From assembly GCA_024743115.1 (NCBI GenBank), contig JANSXC010000032.1, positions 1-57,864 of the forward strand: DNA of 57,864 nt, given 5' to 3'. Each line of letters starts with the position of its first letter. Position 1 is the first letter of the stretch. A model generated the notes under the pieces. The model had not been told where the DNA came from, did no database searches, and worked only from the letters and a program-made list of their open reading frames with translations. Below are positions 9,042 through 18,237 of this stretch, piece after piece. The translations under genes were made by a program, and so were the position numbers. Source of the DNA: a bacterium (GTDB lineage Bacteria; Planctomycetota; UBA1135; UBA2386).

Positions 9042-10660
9042 CCGCCGATCCCGCAGTAGCGGCCCCGCAACCGGCGGCCATCGCCGAGTCGAAGACCGAA
9101 CGTTGGAGCCGGTTGTCAGACTGGCTCAACCCGATCGTCGTGCGCGAGGTGCAGCAGGCGCTCAAGGGCAAGGTCTTCGTCTTGTCCGTGATCGCCGCGT
9201 GCATCGTGGTCGTGACGATCGCGCTCGTCGTGGCGTCGGACTTCGATCCCGGCAGCAGCGGGCGTAACGCGTTCGACGCCGGCCTCGCGACGCTCGTGCC
9301 GCTCTTGATCTTCGTCGTGCCGATGCAGGCATATCAATCCATGCGTCACGAGCTCAAGGCCGGCATGGTCGAGCAGTTGCTGCTTTCCGAGCTGCGACCG
9401 CGACGGATCATCACCGGCAAGCTCAGCGCCGCGATGGTGCAGTTCGTGCTCTACGTGTCGGTGCTGTCGCCGCTGCTTGCGACGAGCTACCTGCTGCGCG
9501 GTGTCGACATGCCGACGATCGGCGTCAGCCTGCTCCTTGCGCTGTTGTTCTGCGTCGCGGCCACCGCGTTCGCCGTCAGTTCGGCCGCGCAGGGCATGAA
9601 CCCGTCGATGCAGGGTGTCGCGAACCTGGCGGTCGCCGTGGCGCTCGCGCTCGCGTGCATGGGCCTCATCGGCTACGTCGGTTCGGGCGAATACGCGCGC
9701 GATATCGGCTGGCTGCTCGGCAGCGCAGAGCTGGGGATGGTGCTCAGCGGGCTCGCGCTCGCTGGGGCCGCGTCGTGCACGATGTCCGGCCTGACCGCCG
9801 CGAGCTTCCTGGCGCACGCCTACGAGAACAAGTCCTCGGGTTTCCGCGCGTTCCTGCTCGCGTTCATCGTGGTCACGACACTCTGGGTCGCCTTTTTCGT
9901 GCCGGTTGGCGGCCGCGATCAGGTCTTCGTGGTCGCGACGATCGCGATGATGCTCGGCACCGCGGCGTTCGGCGTATTCATGGTTACGGAGCAGGGCGCG
10001 CTGTCGCCGCGGGTGCGCGCGCACGTCTCGCGTCAGCCGATCCTGGCGCTGCTGTCGGCGCCGTTCCTGCCCGGGCGGCACCGCGGGTTGCTCTGCTACC
10101 TCGTCGCGGTCGGGTTGCTCGCCGGACTCGCCTGGCTGACCTGGCCCGCGACCGGATTCGCCCGGGAGCCGCGAGGGTTCGCCGAGTTGCTCGTCGCCTA
10201 CACGGTGATCTATCTGTCGATCGGCTGCTGGCTGCGCGGCCGACTGCCGTCGACGCTGCAGGGCAATCACCTCGCGCGGTTTGCGCTGCCGTTCCTGTTG
10301 TTCCTGTTCTGCATCGTGCCCGTACTGATCGACGTGTTCGTCAAGGGCGAGGTGCGCAGCTGGCACCCCGGGCACATCATGAACCCGTTCTGGACGATCG
10401 AGCGCTTTGCGTTCCGCAACTCGCACGGCGACACGCGCATGGTCGTGATCCTCATCGCTGCCGGGTTCCTGCTGCTGCAGCTGCGCGGCATTTTCGGCGG
10501 GATCCGGGAAGTGCTCGGTGCGTCGGCGCGGCGTCGCGACCTGGCCCCCACAACGGTTGCGGCATCAGCCAGTGCGACGGCCCCGGTCGACGCGACAGCG
10601 TCGCCCAACGCGACTGGGCCGGTCGATGGGACGAGCGAGAGCGCCCGCGATGGCGACTGA
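9038..10660 (+). CDS. ABC-2 type transporter permease
   Basis: 540 aa with about 11-12 predicted membrane segments. The N-terminus has the typical LNPIVVREVQQALKGKVFV entry into TM1. A cytoplasmic loop, ELRPRRIITGKLSAA, follows TM2, as in ABC-2 permeases whose second loop carries a coupling helix. The C-terminal 40 residues are Ala/Thr/Pro-rich and hydrophilic. It follows the ATPase gene with a 4-nt overlap and runs 11 nt into the DUF58 gene. Together with the ATPase it would form a homodimeric or heteromeric export or membrane-anchoring complex in the cytoplasmic membrane. Confidence 0.88.
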   Translation: MTADPAVAAPQPAAIAESKTERWSRLSDWLNPIVVREVQQALKGKVFVLSVIAACIVVVTIALVVASDFDPGSSGRNAFDAGLATLVPLLIFVVPMQAYQSMRHELKAGMVEQLLLSELRPRRIITGKLSAAMVQFVLYVSVLSPLLATSYLLRGVDMPTIGVSLLLALLFCVAATAFAVSSAAQGMNPSMQGVANLAVAVALALACMGLIGYVGSGEYARDIGWLLGSAELGMVLSGLALAGAASCTMSGLTAASFLAHAYENKSSGFRAFLLAFIVVTTLWVAFFVPVGGRDQVFVVATIAMMLGTAAFGVFMVTEQGALSPRVRAHVSRQPILALLSAPFLPGRHRGLLCYLVAVGLLAGLAWLTWPATGFAREPRGFAELLVAYTVIYLSIGCWLRGRLPSTLQGNHLARFALPFLLFLFCIVPVLIDVFVKGEVRSWHPGHIMNPFWTIERFAFRNSHGDTRMVVILIAAGFLLLQLRGIFGGIREVLGASARRRDLAPTTVAASASATAPVDATASPNATGPVDGTSESARDGD

Positions 10661-11465
10661 TGTGGCCGCGGTAGCCGAGGCGGTCGCGCGCTATCGGCTC
10701 GGCCTCGGCGCGCAACGCTTCCGTGGTCGTGCCGGCGACCGGCGCGGGCACGGCGTCGGCAGCTCGCAGGAGTTCTTCGACTTTCGCGACTACGTGCCGG
10801 GTGACGATCTGCGGCACCTCGATTGGCGCGGCTACGCGCGCACCGAGCAGCTGCGGATCCGGTTGCACCAGGAAGAGGTCGCCCCGCACGTTGACGTACT
10901 GCTGGACACGTCGGTGTCGATGGCGTCGACGCCGGCGAAAGAGCAGGCCGTACACGATCTCGTCGGTGCGCTGGTCGGTTGGTCCGAACGTCAGGGTTCG
11001 CGCGCTCGCGTTCTCGCCCTTGCAGGCGGGCCTTTGGATCCTTCGCGCGTGGCCTTCGATGGTGCCGCGACGGCGCCGGCGGTGCCGGCCCTGCCGTTGC
11101 GCACGGGTGGCGTGCGGATCCTCGTCACCGATGGGTTGTGGCCGGACGCGGCCGGCACGTTCCTGCGGCGCGTGCTGTCGTCGGCGGCGCGGTTCTTCGC
11201 GCTGCAGGTGCTCGATCCGTGGGAACTCGAACCCGATGCCGCCGGCGCGATGACGCTCGTCGATTGCGAGACCGGCATCCGCCGTGAGGTGCACCTCGAT
11301 GCGCGCACGGTCGCGGCCTACCAGGGGCGGCTCGATCGCCTGTGCGATACCCTGCGCACCGAGGTCGTCGGCCACGGTGGACTCTACGCGCGGGTCACCG
11401 CGGCACCGCTCGCCGCGATGTGCGAGCACGATCTGCTGCCGAGTGGAGCAATCGAGCCGCAATGA
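10650..11465 (+). CDS. DUF58 domain protein (vWA-like)
   Basis: 271 aa from ATG 10650, 11 nt inside the permease gene. The DUF58 signature is clear: SSQEFFDFRDYVPGDDLRHL followed by DWRGYARTEQL. A vWA-type metal site, DTSVS, follows within VDVLLDTSVSMAS near residue 90. No signal peptide or membrane segment, so probably cytoplasmic. In many bacteria DUF58 genes accompany MoxR and BatA/BatB-like genes, and the DUF58 protein is thought to be a direct MoxR partner. The ATGA overlap with the next gene supports stoichiometric co-expression. Confidence 0.92.
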   Translation: MATDVAAVAEAVARYRLGLGAQRFRGRAGDRRGHGVGSSQEFFDFRDYVPGDDLRHLDWRGYARTEQLRIRLHQEEVAPHVDVLLDTSVSMASTPAKEQAVHDLVGALVGWSERQGSRARVLALAGGPLDPSRVAFDGAATAPAVPALPLRTGGVRILVTDGLWPDAAGTFLRRVLSSAARFFALQVLDPWELEPDAAGAMTLVDCETGIRREVHLDARTVAAYQGRLDRLCDTLRTEVVGHGGLYARVTAAPLAAMCEHDLLPSGAIEPQ

Positions 11466-13234
11466 CGTTCACGGCGCCGTTCGGATTGCTTGCCCTGCTG
11501 GCCGTGCCCGCAGTCGTCGCGCTGCATCTCTATCGTCGCCGCCTGCAGGAACGTCGCGTTGCTGCGGTGTTCTTGTTCGTCGGCGAACGGCTGGTCACCG
11601 ACGCGGGTCGCACGCGCACGCGGCTGTTGCGCACGCCGTCCCTGTGGCTCGAGTGCCTGATGGCCGCGTTGCTCGCGCTCTGGCTCGCAGGACCTTCGTT
11701 CGGTGGCATCGCCGCGCGCCACGTCGTGTTCGTGCTCGACGATTCGGCGTCGATGAGCGTGGCTGACGCCGAACCCGCGCGAGCTGCCGTGCGCGAACGG
11801 CTCGATGACCTGCGCAGTCAGGACCGAGTCACGGTGCTGCGAACGGGGCCCCGCGGCGAGATCCTCGTTGGGCCGCGTGCGTTGCCGTCCGAGGTCGAGC
11901 CCGCCCTTGCCGACTGGCGGCCCGCGCGACCGCGTCACGATCCGCTGCCGGCCCTCGACCTCGCGCGCGAACTCGCGACGAGCGCTGCCGATGTCGTCTA
12001 CTTCACCGACGAGCCGACGCCGTTCGGCATCGGCGAGATCCACGTCGTTGCGATGGGCGAGGCGCAGGGCAACGCCGCGATCCTGAGCGCGCAGCGGTTC
12101 CGGCGCGCGGCGGGCGGCGAAGAGCTGCGCGTGCGGGTCGCGGCCTACGGCCGGACGGCGCCGTCGGCAATCACGATCCGAAACGCCCAGGGCGCCGAAC
12201 TCGTGCGTGGTGCGATCCAGATCACCGACGGTGCGGCCGACCTCACCGTGCCACTGCCGGAGGGCACCGGCCCGATCGTCGTCGAGCTGCCCGACGATGC
12301 GCTCGCGATCGACAATGAGGCCTGGCTCGCGCCGGAGCCGCTGCGAACGGTGCGCGTCTGCGACCTGCTGTCGGCCGAGTCGCGACGGCGCCTCGAGCTC
12401 GATCGCGTCTTCGCCGCGCTCGATGGCCACGTGCTCGAGCCCGATGCGCTGACCGCGCAGCTCGTGCTCGCCGAACGCGCCGGACATCCGCTCGCGGGGC
12501 AGACCGAAGTGGTCATCACGGCGGGTGACGGCGAACGCGATGGCTGGCGTGGACCGTTCGTGGTCGATCGCGGTCACCCCTGGCTCGTGGGGCTGCAGCT
12601 CGCGGGCGTCGTGTGGCTCGCGGGCAGCGCGGCGCCGCCAGGACGGATCCTCGCGGCCGCGGGCAACCGCGCCTTGATGACCGAGGAGTTCGTCGCGGCC
12701 GGTCGGCGACTCTGGGTCAACCTCGACGCCGCGGCGGGCAACCTCGTGCGTTCGCCGGACTGGCCGCTGCTGTTCGCCAACCTGCTCGACAGCTGTCGGT
12801 CCGAGGTTCCGGGACCGGTGCAGGCCAACGTCGTACTCGGTGAAGAGATGCGGTTTCGTCGCACGCTCGTCGCCGAGAGTGCGGATGCCGAGCTCGAACT
12901 CGAACTGCCCGACGGCACGCGCGAGCTCGGTCGCGGCGATCGCATCGTCGGTTGGATCGCCGCGCAGCCCGGACTGCACCGCGTGCTCGATCGCGACGGG
13001 CTCGAGCGTGCGGCGATCGCCGCACGGTTCCACGATCCTTCGGAGTCTGATCTGCGCGGTCTCGTAACGCGCACGGTCGCGGCGGCCGACGACCAGGCGG
13101 GTGACGGGCCCCTGCGAGACACCACGATCGAGCGGCGGCTGCTCGGCCTGCTGCTCTTGCTCTGCGCGCTCGCTGATTGGTGGGTGCTGGCCCCGGCTCT
13201 GGGATCCACGATGCTGGGACGGAGGCGCCAATGA
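11462..13234 (+). CDS. BatA-like membrane protein with vWA domain
   Basis: 590 aa. The N-terminal BatA module has two membrane segments (residues 3-20 and about 60-80) flanking a basic loop, LYRRRLQERR. A vWA domain with MIDAS DDSAS starts at residue 93 (VVFVLDDSASM). The middle of the protein is beta-rich and lacks recognisable motifs. A last membrane segment lies near the C-terminus (LLGLLLLLCALADWWVLAP). The vWA domain should face the periplasm. The start is the ATG overlapping the DUF58 stop; upstream in-frame codons belong to the DUF58 region. A client-binding role in a MoxR system is inferred from context. Confidence 0.85.
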   Translation: MTFTAPFGLLALLAVPAVVALHLYRRRLQERRVAAVFLFVGERLVTDAGRTRTRLLRTPSLWLECLMAALLALWLAGPSFGGIAARHVVFVLDDSASMSVADAEPARAAVRERLDDLRSQDRVTVLRTGPRGEILVGPRALPSEVEPALADWRPARPRHDPLPALDLARELATSAADVVYFTDEPTPFGIGEIHVVAMGEAQGNAAILSAQRFRRAAGGEELRVRVAAYGRTAPSAITIRNAQGAELVRGAIQITDGAADLTVPLPEGTGPIVVELPDDALAIDNEAWLAPEPLRTVRVCDLLSAESRRRLELDRVFAALDGHVLEPDALTAQLVLAERAGHPLAGQTEVVITAGDGERDGWRGPFVVDRGHPWLVGLQLAGVVWLAGSAAPPGRILAAAGNRALMTEEFVAAGRRLWVNLDAAAGNLVRSPDWPLLFANLLDSCRSEVPGPVQANVVLGEEMRFRRTLVAESADAELELELPDGTRELGRGDRIVGWIAAQPGLHRVLDRDGLERAAIAARFHDPSESDLRGLVTRTVAAADDQAGDGPLRDTTIERRLLGLLLLLCALADWWVLAPALGSTMLGRRRQ

Positions 13235-15966
13235 TCCGGTTCGCGTTGCCCGAAGCCTGGTTGCTGTTGCCGATCGCCGTGCTCGTGCTGCGCGGGCGGC
13301 TCTGGCCGCGACCGTTCGTTGGCACCCTGCGTGTGCTGTTCGTCGTCGCCTGCTGCGCGCTGCTCGCGCAGCCCTGGATCCCTGGCGCCGAGGACGGGCG
13401 CGACGTCGTGATCGTGCTCGACCAGTCGCGGTCGATGCCGCCCGAAGCGCGTCAGCGCACGATCGAACTCGCGGAGCAGGTCGGCGAACGGCTGCGGGCG
13501 GGCGATCGCGTCGGGGTCGTGTCGTTCGGTCGCAAGCCCGCGGTCGAACTCGTGCCGACCGCTCCGTTCGAGTGGCCGGAGGCCGGACGTGAAATCGATG
13601 CCGACGGCAGTGATCTCGCCGCCGGTGTGGCGGCCGGCCTCGCGCTGATTCCCCCTGGGCGACGCGGGTCGCTGCTCGTCGTCAGTGACGGCGTACACAC
13701 CGGTTCTGACCTCGATGCCGCGGTGCGCTCCGCGCTCCGCGCCGGCGTGCGGATCGACTCGGAGTTCATCGCGCGCCTCCCTGGGCCCGATGTCGCGGTC
13801 GCCGACGTGCTCGCGCCGACTGCCGTTGCCGTCGGTGAGCCGTTCGTGCTGTCCGCGATCGTCTCGGCGGCCGAGGCCGGGTCGGCGCGCTACCGCCTGC
13901 TCGTCGATGGCGAGGTTGCGCGCGAGGGCGATCTCGAACTCGTTGCCGGTCGCAACGTTCTGCAGTTTCGTCGCGCGCCGCGGGAACCCGGACTGTCGAC
14001 GTTCGCGATCGAGGTGCGCCGCCCGGGCGACCCGCTGCCGCAGAACGATCGTGGTCTCGCGGTCGTACGTGGGGTCGCGCCGGCCCGCGTGCTCGTGATC
14101 ACCCCGGGTGGTCGCGAGGATCGCCTGAGCCAATCGCTGCGGCAGGCGGGACTCGAGGTCGTGGTCAGCCCGCCGGAGGGTGCGCCGCTCACGCTCGATG
14201 CGTTGGACGCCGTGCGATGTGTCGTGCTCGAGGACGTCGCGGCCGGCGATCTGCCCGGCGGCGCGCTGCGCGTGCTCGGCAGCTGGGTGCGCGACCTCGG
14301 CGGCGGTCTGCTCATGACCGGCGGCAAGGCGAGCTTTGGCGTCGGCGGCTACCACAAGACGGCCGTCGAGGACGTGCTGCCGGTGACGATGGAGATGCGC
14401 GAGGAGCATCGGCGCTTCGGGCTGGCGATGGCGATCGCGCTCGATCGATCGGGATCGATGGGGCAGGACGCGGGTGGTGTGACCAAGATGGATCTGGCCA
14501 ATCGCGGCGCGGCGACCGCGGTCGAGCTGCTGTCCGCGATGGACGCGGTGTCGGTGATCGCCGTCGACTCCGCCCCACACATCATCGTCGAGATGCAGCC
14601 GGTCGCGGATCGCGAGGGTCTCAGCGCGCAGGTACGCTCGATCACTTCCGGGGGCGGCGGCATCTACGTCGGTGCCGCGTTGCACGCCTGCGCCGAGCAG
14701 CTGGCCGCGGCGTCGCAGGACAACCGTCACATCGTGCTCTTCGCGGACGCCGCCGACGCCGAAGAGCCGGAGGACTACAAGACGTTCGTGCCCGAGCTCG
14801 TGGCCGCAGGGGTCACGGTGTCCGTGATCGGGCTCGGTTCGGATTCGGACAGCGACGCGGCGTTGCTCGAGGAGATCGCGCAGCTCGGCAACGGCCGCTG
14901 CACGTTCGTGAACGACGCGTCCGAGCTGCCCCGTGTCTTCGCGCAGGAGACGATCCAGGTCGCGCGTTCGTCGATGATCGAAGAACCGACCCAGGTCGCC
15001 GTGTTCCCCGCGCTCACGACGATCGGTGAGATGCCGACCGCAATTCCCGTGATCGATGGCTACTCGCTGGCCTGGCGACGGGAACGTGCGGAGCTCGATC
15101 TCGAGACGATCGACGAGCAGAAGACCGCGATGCTCAGCCACTGGCAGATTGGCCTCGGTCGCGCGGCGGCGTTCCTCGGCGAGGCCGACGGCGAGCTCTC
15201 CGGTGGGCTCGCCGGCTGGGACGACTACGGCAACTTCTTCGCGACGCTGGTGCGTTGGCTCTGCGGCGGCCAGTCGCCGGGCATTCACGTCGAGGCGCGG
15301 CGTGAAGCCGACGTCGGCTTCCTCACGCTCGAGGTCGAACGCGAGCTGGCGCCGCAGCTCGACGAGGCGCGCGGCGTTCTCACCGCGCCGGACGGCCGCA
15401 CGAGCGAGCTCGTGTTCGAACGGCTCGACGAGTCACGGCTGATGGCGCGCGTGCCGCTCACGAACGACGGGGTCTATCGCGCGGCGCTGCAGGTCGCGGG
15501 GGCGACCGTGCGCGTGCCGCCGTTGGCGCTGCCGTACTCCTCGGAGTTCGCGCCGGCGACCGATGATCGCGCGGGCGAACGCGTCATGCGACGGCTCGCG
15601 ACCGCGACCGGCGGACGGCTCATGCCGACCGCCGATCAGGTTCTGCTTGGTTCGCGCGAGAGCCGCGGACGCCGTGACTTCACGTGGTGGTGCGCGGTGG
15701 CCGCGTTCGTGCTGTTGTTCGGCGAGATCATCGTCCGGCGGTTCGGGCTTTATCTGCCGACTCCGCGCCGCCGCGAGCGGCCGATCGCCGATCCCGCGGC
15801 CGAACCGGCGGCGCCGACCCGGCGCAGCGCCGAGCGCGCCGCAGCGAAGGCTGCGAAGAAGCAGGCCAAGGCTGCAGCGAAGGCCGAGGCGAAGGCGGAG
15901 TCCGCGGGTGACCCCGGAGTCCTGGACGCGCTGGACCGGGCGCAGCGGCGAACGCGGCGGCGGTAG
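13231..15966 (+). CDS. large membrane protein with two vWA domains and a GATase-like domain
   Basis: 911 aa from ATG 13231, which overlaps the previous stop. Two N-terminal membrane segments (about residues 5-50) are followed by vWA domain 1 with MIDAS DQSRS at 64-68, a beta-rich stretch, a glutamine-amidotransferase-like segment (about 290-385; DLGGGLLMTGGKASFGVGGY), and vWA domain 2 with MIDAS DRSGS at 405-409. A last membrane segment lies near residue 815 (WWCAVAAFVLLFGEIIV), then a cytoplasmic Lys/Ala-rich tail (AAAKAAKKQAKAAAKAEAK). The GATase-like part has no visible catalytic Cys, so it is probably structural. Last cistron of the eight-gene chain; the next ATG comes 21 nt later. Confidence 0.88.
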   Translation: MIRFALPEAWLLLPIAVLVLRGRLWPRPFVGTLRVLFVVACCALLAQPWIPGAEDGRDVVIVLDQSRSMPPEARQRTIELAEQVGERLRAGDRVGVVSFGRKPAVELVPTAPFEWPEAGREIDADGSDLAAGVAAGLALIPPGRRGSLLVVSDGVHTGSDLDAAVRSALRAGVRIDSEFIARLPGPDVAVADVLAPTAVAVGEPFVLSAIVSAAEAGSARYRLLVDGEVAREGDLELVAGRNVLQFRRAPREPGLSTFAIEVRRPGDPLPQNDRGLAVVRGVAPARVLVITPGGREDRLSQSLRQAGLEVVVSPPEGAPLTLDALDAVRCVVLEDVAAGDLPGGALRVLGSWVRDLGGGLLMTGGKASFGVGGYHKTAVEDVLPVTMEMREEHRRFGLAMAIALDRSGSMGQDAGGVTKMDLANRGAATAVELLSAMDAVSVIAVDSAPHIIVEMQPVADREGLSAQVRSITSGGGGIYVGAALHACAEQLAAASQDNRHIVLFADAADAEEPEDYKTFVPELVAAGVTVSVIGLGSDSDSDAALLEEIAQLGNGRCTFVNDASELPRVFAQETIQVARSSMIEEPTQVAVFPALTTIGEMPTAIPVIDGYSLAWRRERAELDLETIDEQKTAMLSHWQIGLGRAAAFLGEADGELSGGLAGWDDYGNFFATLVRWLCGGQSPGIHVEARREADVGFLTLEVERELAPQLDEARGVLTAPDGRTSELVFERLDESRLMARVPLTNDGVYRAALQVAGATVRVPPLALPYSSEFAPATDDRAGERVMRRLATATGGRLMPTADQVLLGSRESRGRRDFTWWCAVAAFVLLFGEIIVRRFGLYLPTPRRRERPIADPAAEPAAPTRRSAERAAAKAAKKQAKAAAKAEAKAESAGDPGVLDALDRAQRRTRRR

Positions 15967-15974
15967 CGCTGCGG

Positions 15975-15980
15975 TATCGT
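15975..15980 (+). promoter_or_regulatory. putative -10 element, leaderless start
   Basis: TATCGT ends 7 nt before ATG 15988, so transcription would begin at or next to the start codon. No convincing -35 is seen. Prediction from spacing only. Confidence 0.4.
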
Positions 15981-15987
15981 TCTCCCG

Positions 15988-16440
15988 ATGGCGGACCGTC
16001 CGGAGATCGATGCGCGCCGCTTCCTCGTCGCGGCGTGGGTGATGGGGCCGCTGCCGGTCGGGATCTGCTGGGTCGCCCTCCATCTGCCAGTCGAGTTCCT
16101 GGTCGGCACCTTTGGCGAGTGGTTCTTCTTCGTCGGGACGCTGGCGTTGTTCGGCCAGCTCGCGGCCGCCGTCGCGTTCTTCGTGGCGTGGCTGCTTTGG
16201 CCTGCCGGGGTTCGTTCCGGCAGAGGGGGCATCCTGATGACCTACTTCCTGGTGATGGGCTGTTTGTTCGGGTCGGTGCTCTTCCGAGTCGGGCACGGGG
16301 CGGGCTTCGTCTTCCTGCCCGCGATGTGGTTCATCACCGCGTTGGCCGTGTCGTTTCCGTTTGCCAACTGGCCGGCTTCTGCTCGTCAGGGTGTCTCGGC
16401 ACGCGAGAATCCGGACCCGGCCCCGCACCAACAGCCATGA
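15988..16440 (+). CDS. small four-helix membrane protein, tandem paralogue A
   Basis: 150 aa with four membrane segments covering nearly all of the protein (starting RRFLVAAWVMGPLPVGICWV, then FFFVGTLALFGQLAAAVAFF, YFLVMGCLFGSVLF and a last one near residue 115). Hydrophilic tail of about 20 residues. It is clearly related to the next gene (16508): both share RR-x-LV-AW, PLP, FGQLA, VAF, WL-WPA-VR and GG motifs in the same order, so they look like a tandem duplication. No known family recognised and no catalytic motif. It follows the vWA operon by 21 nt, but a -10-like element suggests its own promoter. Confidence 0.75.
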   Translation: MADRPEIDARRFLVAAWVMGPLPVGICWVALHLPVEFLVGTFGEWFFFVGTLALFGQLAAAVAFFVAWLLWPAGVRSGRGGILMTYFLVMGCLFGSVLFRVGHGAGFVFLPAMWFITALAVSFPFANWPASARQGVSARENPDPAPHQQP

Positions 16441-16494
16441 AGGGCCGGGGGCCGCGGCGCCCGCGGCGGCGGTCGTTGAACACGCGAAGGGTGG

Positions 16495-16500
16495 TAGGAT
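16495..16500 (+). promoter_or_regulatory. putative -10 element, leaderless start
   Basis: TAGGAT ends 7 nt before ATG 16508. A TTGAAC lies 13 nt upstream, too close for a standard -35. Suggests near-leaderless transcription of paralogue B. Confidence 0.45.
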
Positions 16501-16507
16501 TCCGTGC

Positions 16508-16957
16508 ATGGCGGCCAGCGCGGCGGTGAGAAACGGCCCGGAGACGGTCGCGCGGCGCGCGCTCGTTCTGGCGTGGATCTGCGCACCGTTGCCGCAGGCA
16601 GTCTGGTGGCTTGCAGCGCAACTCCCCGCCGGGGTCTGGAGCGGCGGCATGCCGCGCTGGATCGTCCCGGTCCTGGTGTTCCTGCCCTTCGGTCAACTTG
16701 CCGGGCCCGTCGCGTTCCTGTTCGGGTGGCTGCACTGGCCTGCCGTGGTTCGCACCGCTGGCGGCCGGTGTTTGATGCTCTACTTCGGTGTGCAGCTCGC
16801 CGTGCTCGGGTTCGGCACCCTGTGCTGGCTGAGGCTGTTCGAGCCGAGTCACGACGTGGTCGACCTGATCTTCCGGGTGGTGATGTGGAACCTCACCGTT
16901 CTGGCGGTGGCGTTCCCGAAGGCCAGCTGTGGTCGGTATCTCGCGCCTGCGAATTGA
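16508..16957 (+). CDS. small four-helix membrane protein, tandem paralogue B
   Basis: 149 aa. Same four-helix layout as the preceding gene: RRALVLAWICAPLPQAVWWL, a segment with VLVFLPFGQLAGPVAFLFG, then WLHWPAVVRTAGGR, and two more hydrophobic segments. Overall similarity to paralogue A is visible throughout except the tail. I chose ATG 16508 because the paralogue alignment begins there and a TAGGAT element sits 7 nt upstream; the open frame extends about 49 codons further without similarity. Function unknown; probably an integral cytoplasmic-membrane protein. Confidence 0.75.
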   Translation: MAASAAVRNGPETVARRALVLAWICAPLPQAVWWLAAQLPAGVWSGGMPRWIVPVLVFLPFGQLAGPVAFLFGWLHWPAVVRTAGGRCLMLYFGVQLAVLGFGTLCWLRLFEPSHDVVDLIFRVVMWNLTVLAVAFPKASCGRYLAPAN

Positions 16958-16994
16958 CGCGTAAGAATCTTGCCCCCGTTCCGTCCCAGGACCC

Positions 16995-18167
16995 ATGAGC
17001 AAGTGGCTGTGGGTCGCGTTGGGCGGGTTGACGATCTGCGGAATGGTCTGGGCCAGCTTGCTCGCCGATACACCGGGCTGGGACGAGGCGCAGCGTTGGT
17101 ATGCGGAGCGGCGGCTGGCCTGGCAGCAGGACGGCTGTCCGGTCGTCAGCGGCTGGCCCAAGAACGGTTGCTCTCGCGCTGACTACCTGGCGGCGTCCAA
17201 GCTGGCCGATGCGATGAGCGACGACCTTGTCATCCGTCTCTCGGCGATCGAGGGCGAGGGCGAACTCACGGCGGAGGACCGGGCCGCGGTTGCGCCCGTG
17301 ATCGCGGTGCTGCGTCAGGGTGCGGCGCGGATCGACGACGTCGACGAACATCGGGCGAGGTTCGGGCCGCTCGCCGTGGACGCGATGGTCGACTGCATCT
17401 CGATGCACAACGCGCTGCTGGCGCTGCGCGTCACCGCCCGTTCGACGGCCCGTGAGGACCAGGCGGCCGCGGCAGAACTGCTGCGCGATGGGATCACCGT
17501 GGCGATGGACTTCGCGACCGCGGGAACCGGTCTCGAACGACTCATCGGCATCAACGCGGTCGACCTGCTCGCGCGTGACTTCGACGATGCCACCCTGCGC
17601 GCGCTCGAGGTGCCGGCTCTGCAGAAGCTGGGGCGCGCGCTCGAGGACATCGCCGCCGTCCTGCCGCCGGTGGACGACTTCTTCGAACGCGAGATCGCGT
17701 TCAAGGTGGCCTACGTGCAAGACGGTGGCGCGCTCGACTCGGCCGACCTCGGCGTGCCGCGTTGGGAGACCTGGCGACACGGGTTCTCGATGCGTTCCTT
17801 CGTGATCAGCCAGGTCTGCCTGGAGCTCGACTTGCTGAACGGGGCTCGCGAGCGCGCGGATCCGAAGACGGCGACCTGGCCCGAGCGGCAACAGGCGCTC
17901 GCCTGGATACAGGCCGAGGTCGAGAAGCAGCCGATGACCTACATGATGCGGCGATCGTTCGCCGACTTCGAGAAGACCCGCAGGCAAGCTGCAGCGGCGC
18001 TGGCGATGTTGCGCCAAGCCGTCGCGTTTCACGCCGGAGCGGCGGTGCCGGAGATGTCGGATCCGCTCGGCGGCGCGCCGATTCGGGTGACCGTGGCCGG
18101 TGATACGGCGACGTTCGCGAGCGCCGAGCAGGGCTACGAGCGCACGGCGCGGCGCACGCCGCGCTGA
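16995..18167 (+). CDS. hypothetical protein with N-terminal signal anchor
   Basis: 390 aa. A hydrophobic segment at residues 4-24 (WLWVALGGLTICGMVWASLL) is followed by a mostly helical soluble region rich in Ala, Leu and Glu, with paired aromatic patches (RRLAWQQDGCPVV, PRWETWRHGF). The remaining 365 residues would be extracytoplasmic. I recognise no domain. It starts 37 nt after the small membrane protein gene. A TAAGAAT lies about 28 nt upstream but is not convincing as a promoter. It is coding by the consistent GC-rich third positions and the lack of a competing frame. Confidence 0.7.
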   Translation: MSKWLWVALGGLTICGMVWASLLADTPGWDEAQRWYAERRLAWQQDGCPVVSGWPKNGCSRADYLAASKLADAMSDDLVIRLSAIEGEGELTAEDRAAVAPVIAVLRQGAARIDDVDEHRARFGPLAVDAMVDCISMHNALLALRVTARSTAREDQAAAAELLRDGITVAMDFATAGTGLERLIGINAVDLLARDFDDATLRALEVPALQKLGRALEDIAAVLPPVDDFFEREIAFKVAYVQDGGALDSADLGVPRWETWRHGFSMRSFVISQVCLELDLLNGARERADPKTATWPERQQALAWIQAEVEKQPMTYMMRRSFADFEKTRRQAAAALAMLRQAVAFHAGAAVPEMSDPLGGAPIRVTVAGDTATFASAEQGYERTARRTPR

Positions 18168-18237
18168 GCTGGACCCAAGGTCGGCGGCATACACGATTGG
18201 TACGTCGCCCGCAGTGCCGTCGGGGATCGGGAGGTGT

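Noticed and set aside
12574..15288. 904-codon open frame on the minus strand opposite the vWA genes
   Set aside because: Arg/His-rich antisense shadow caused by GC-rich codon use; both plus-strand genes beneath it have clear domains and coupled starts.
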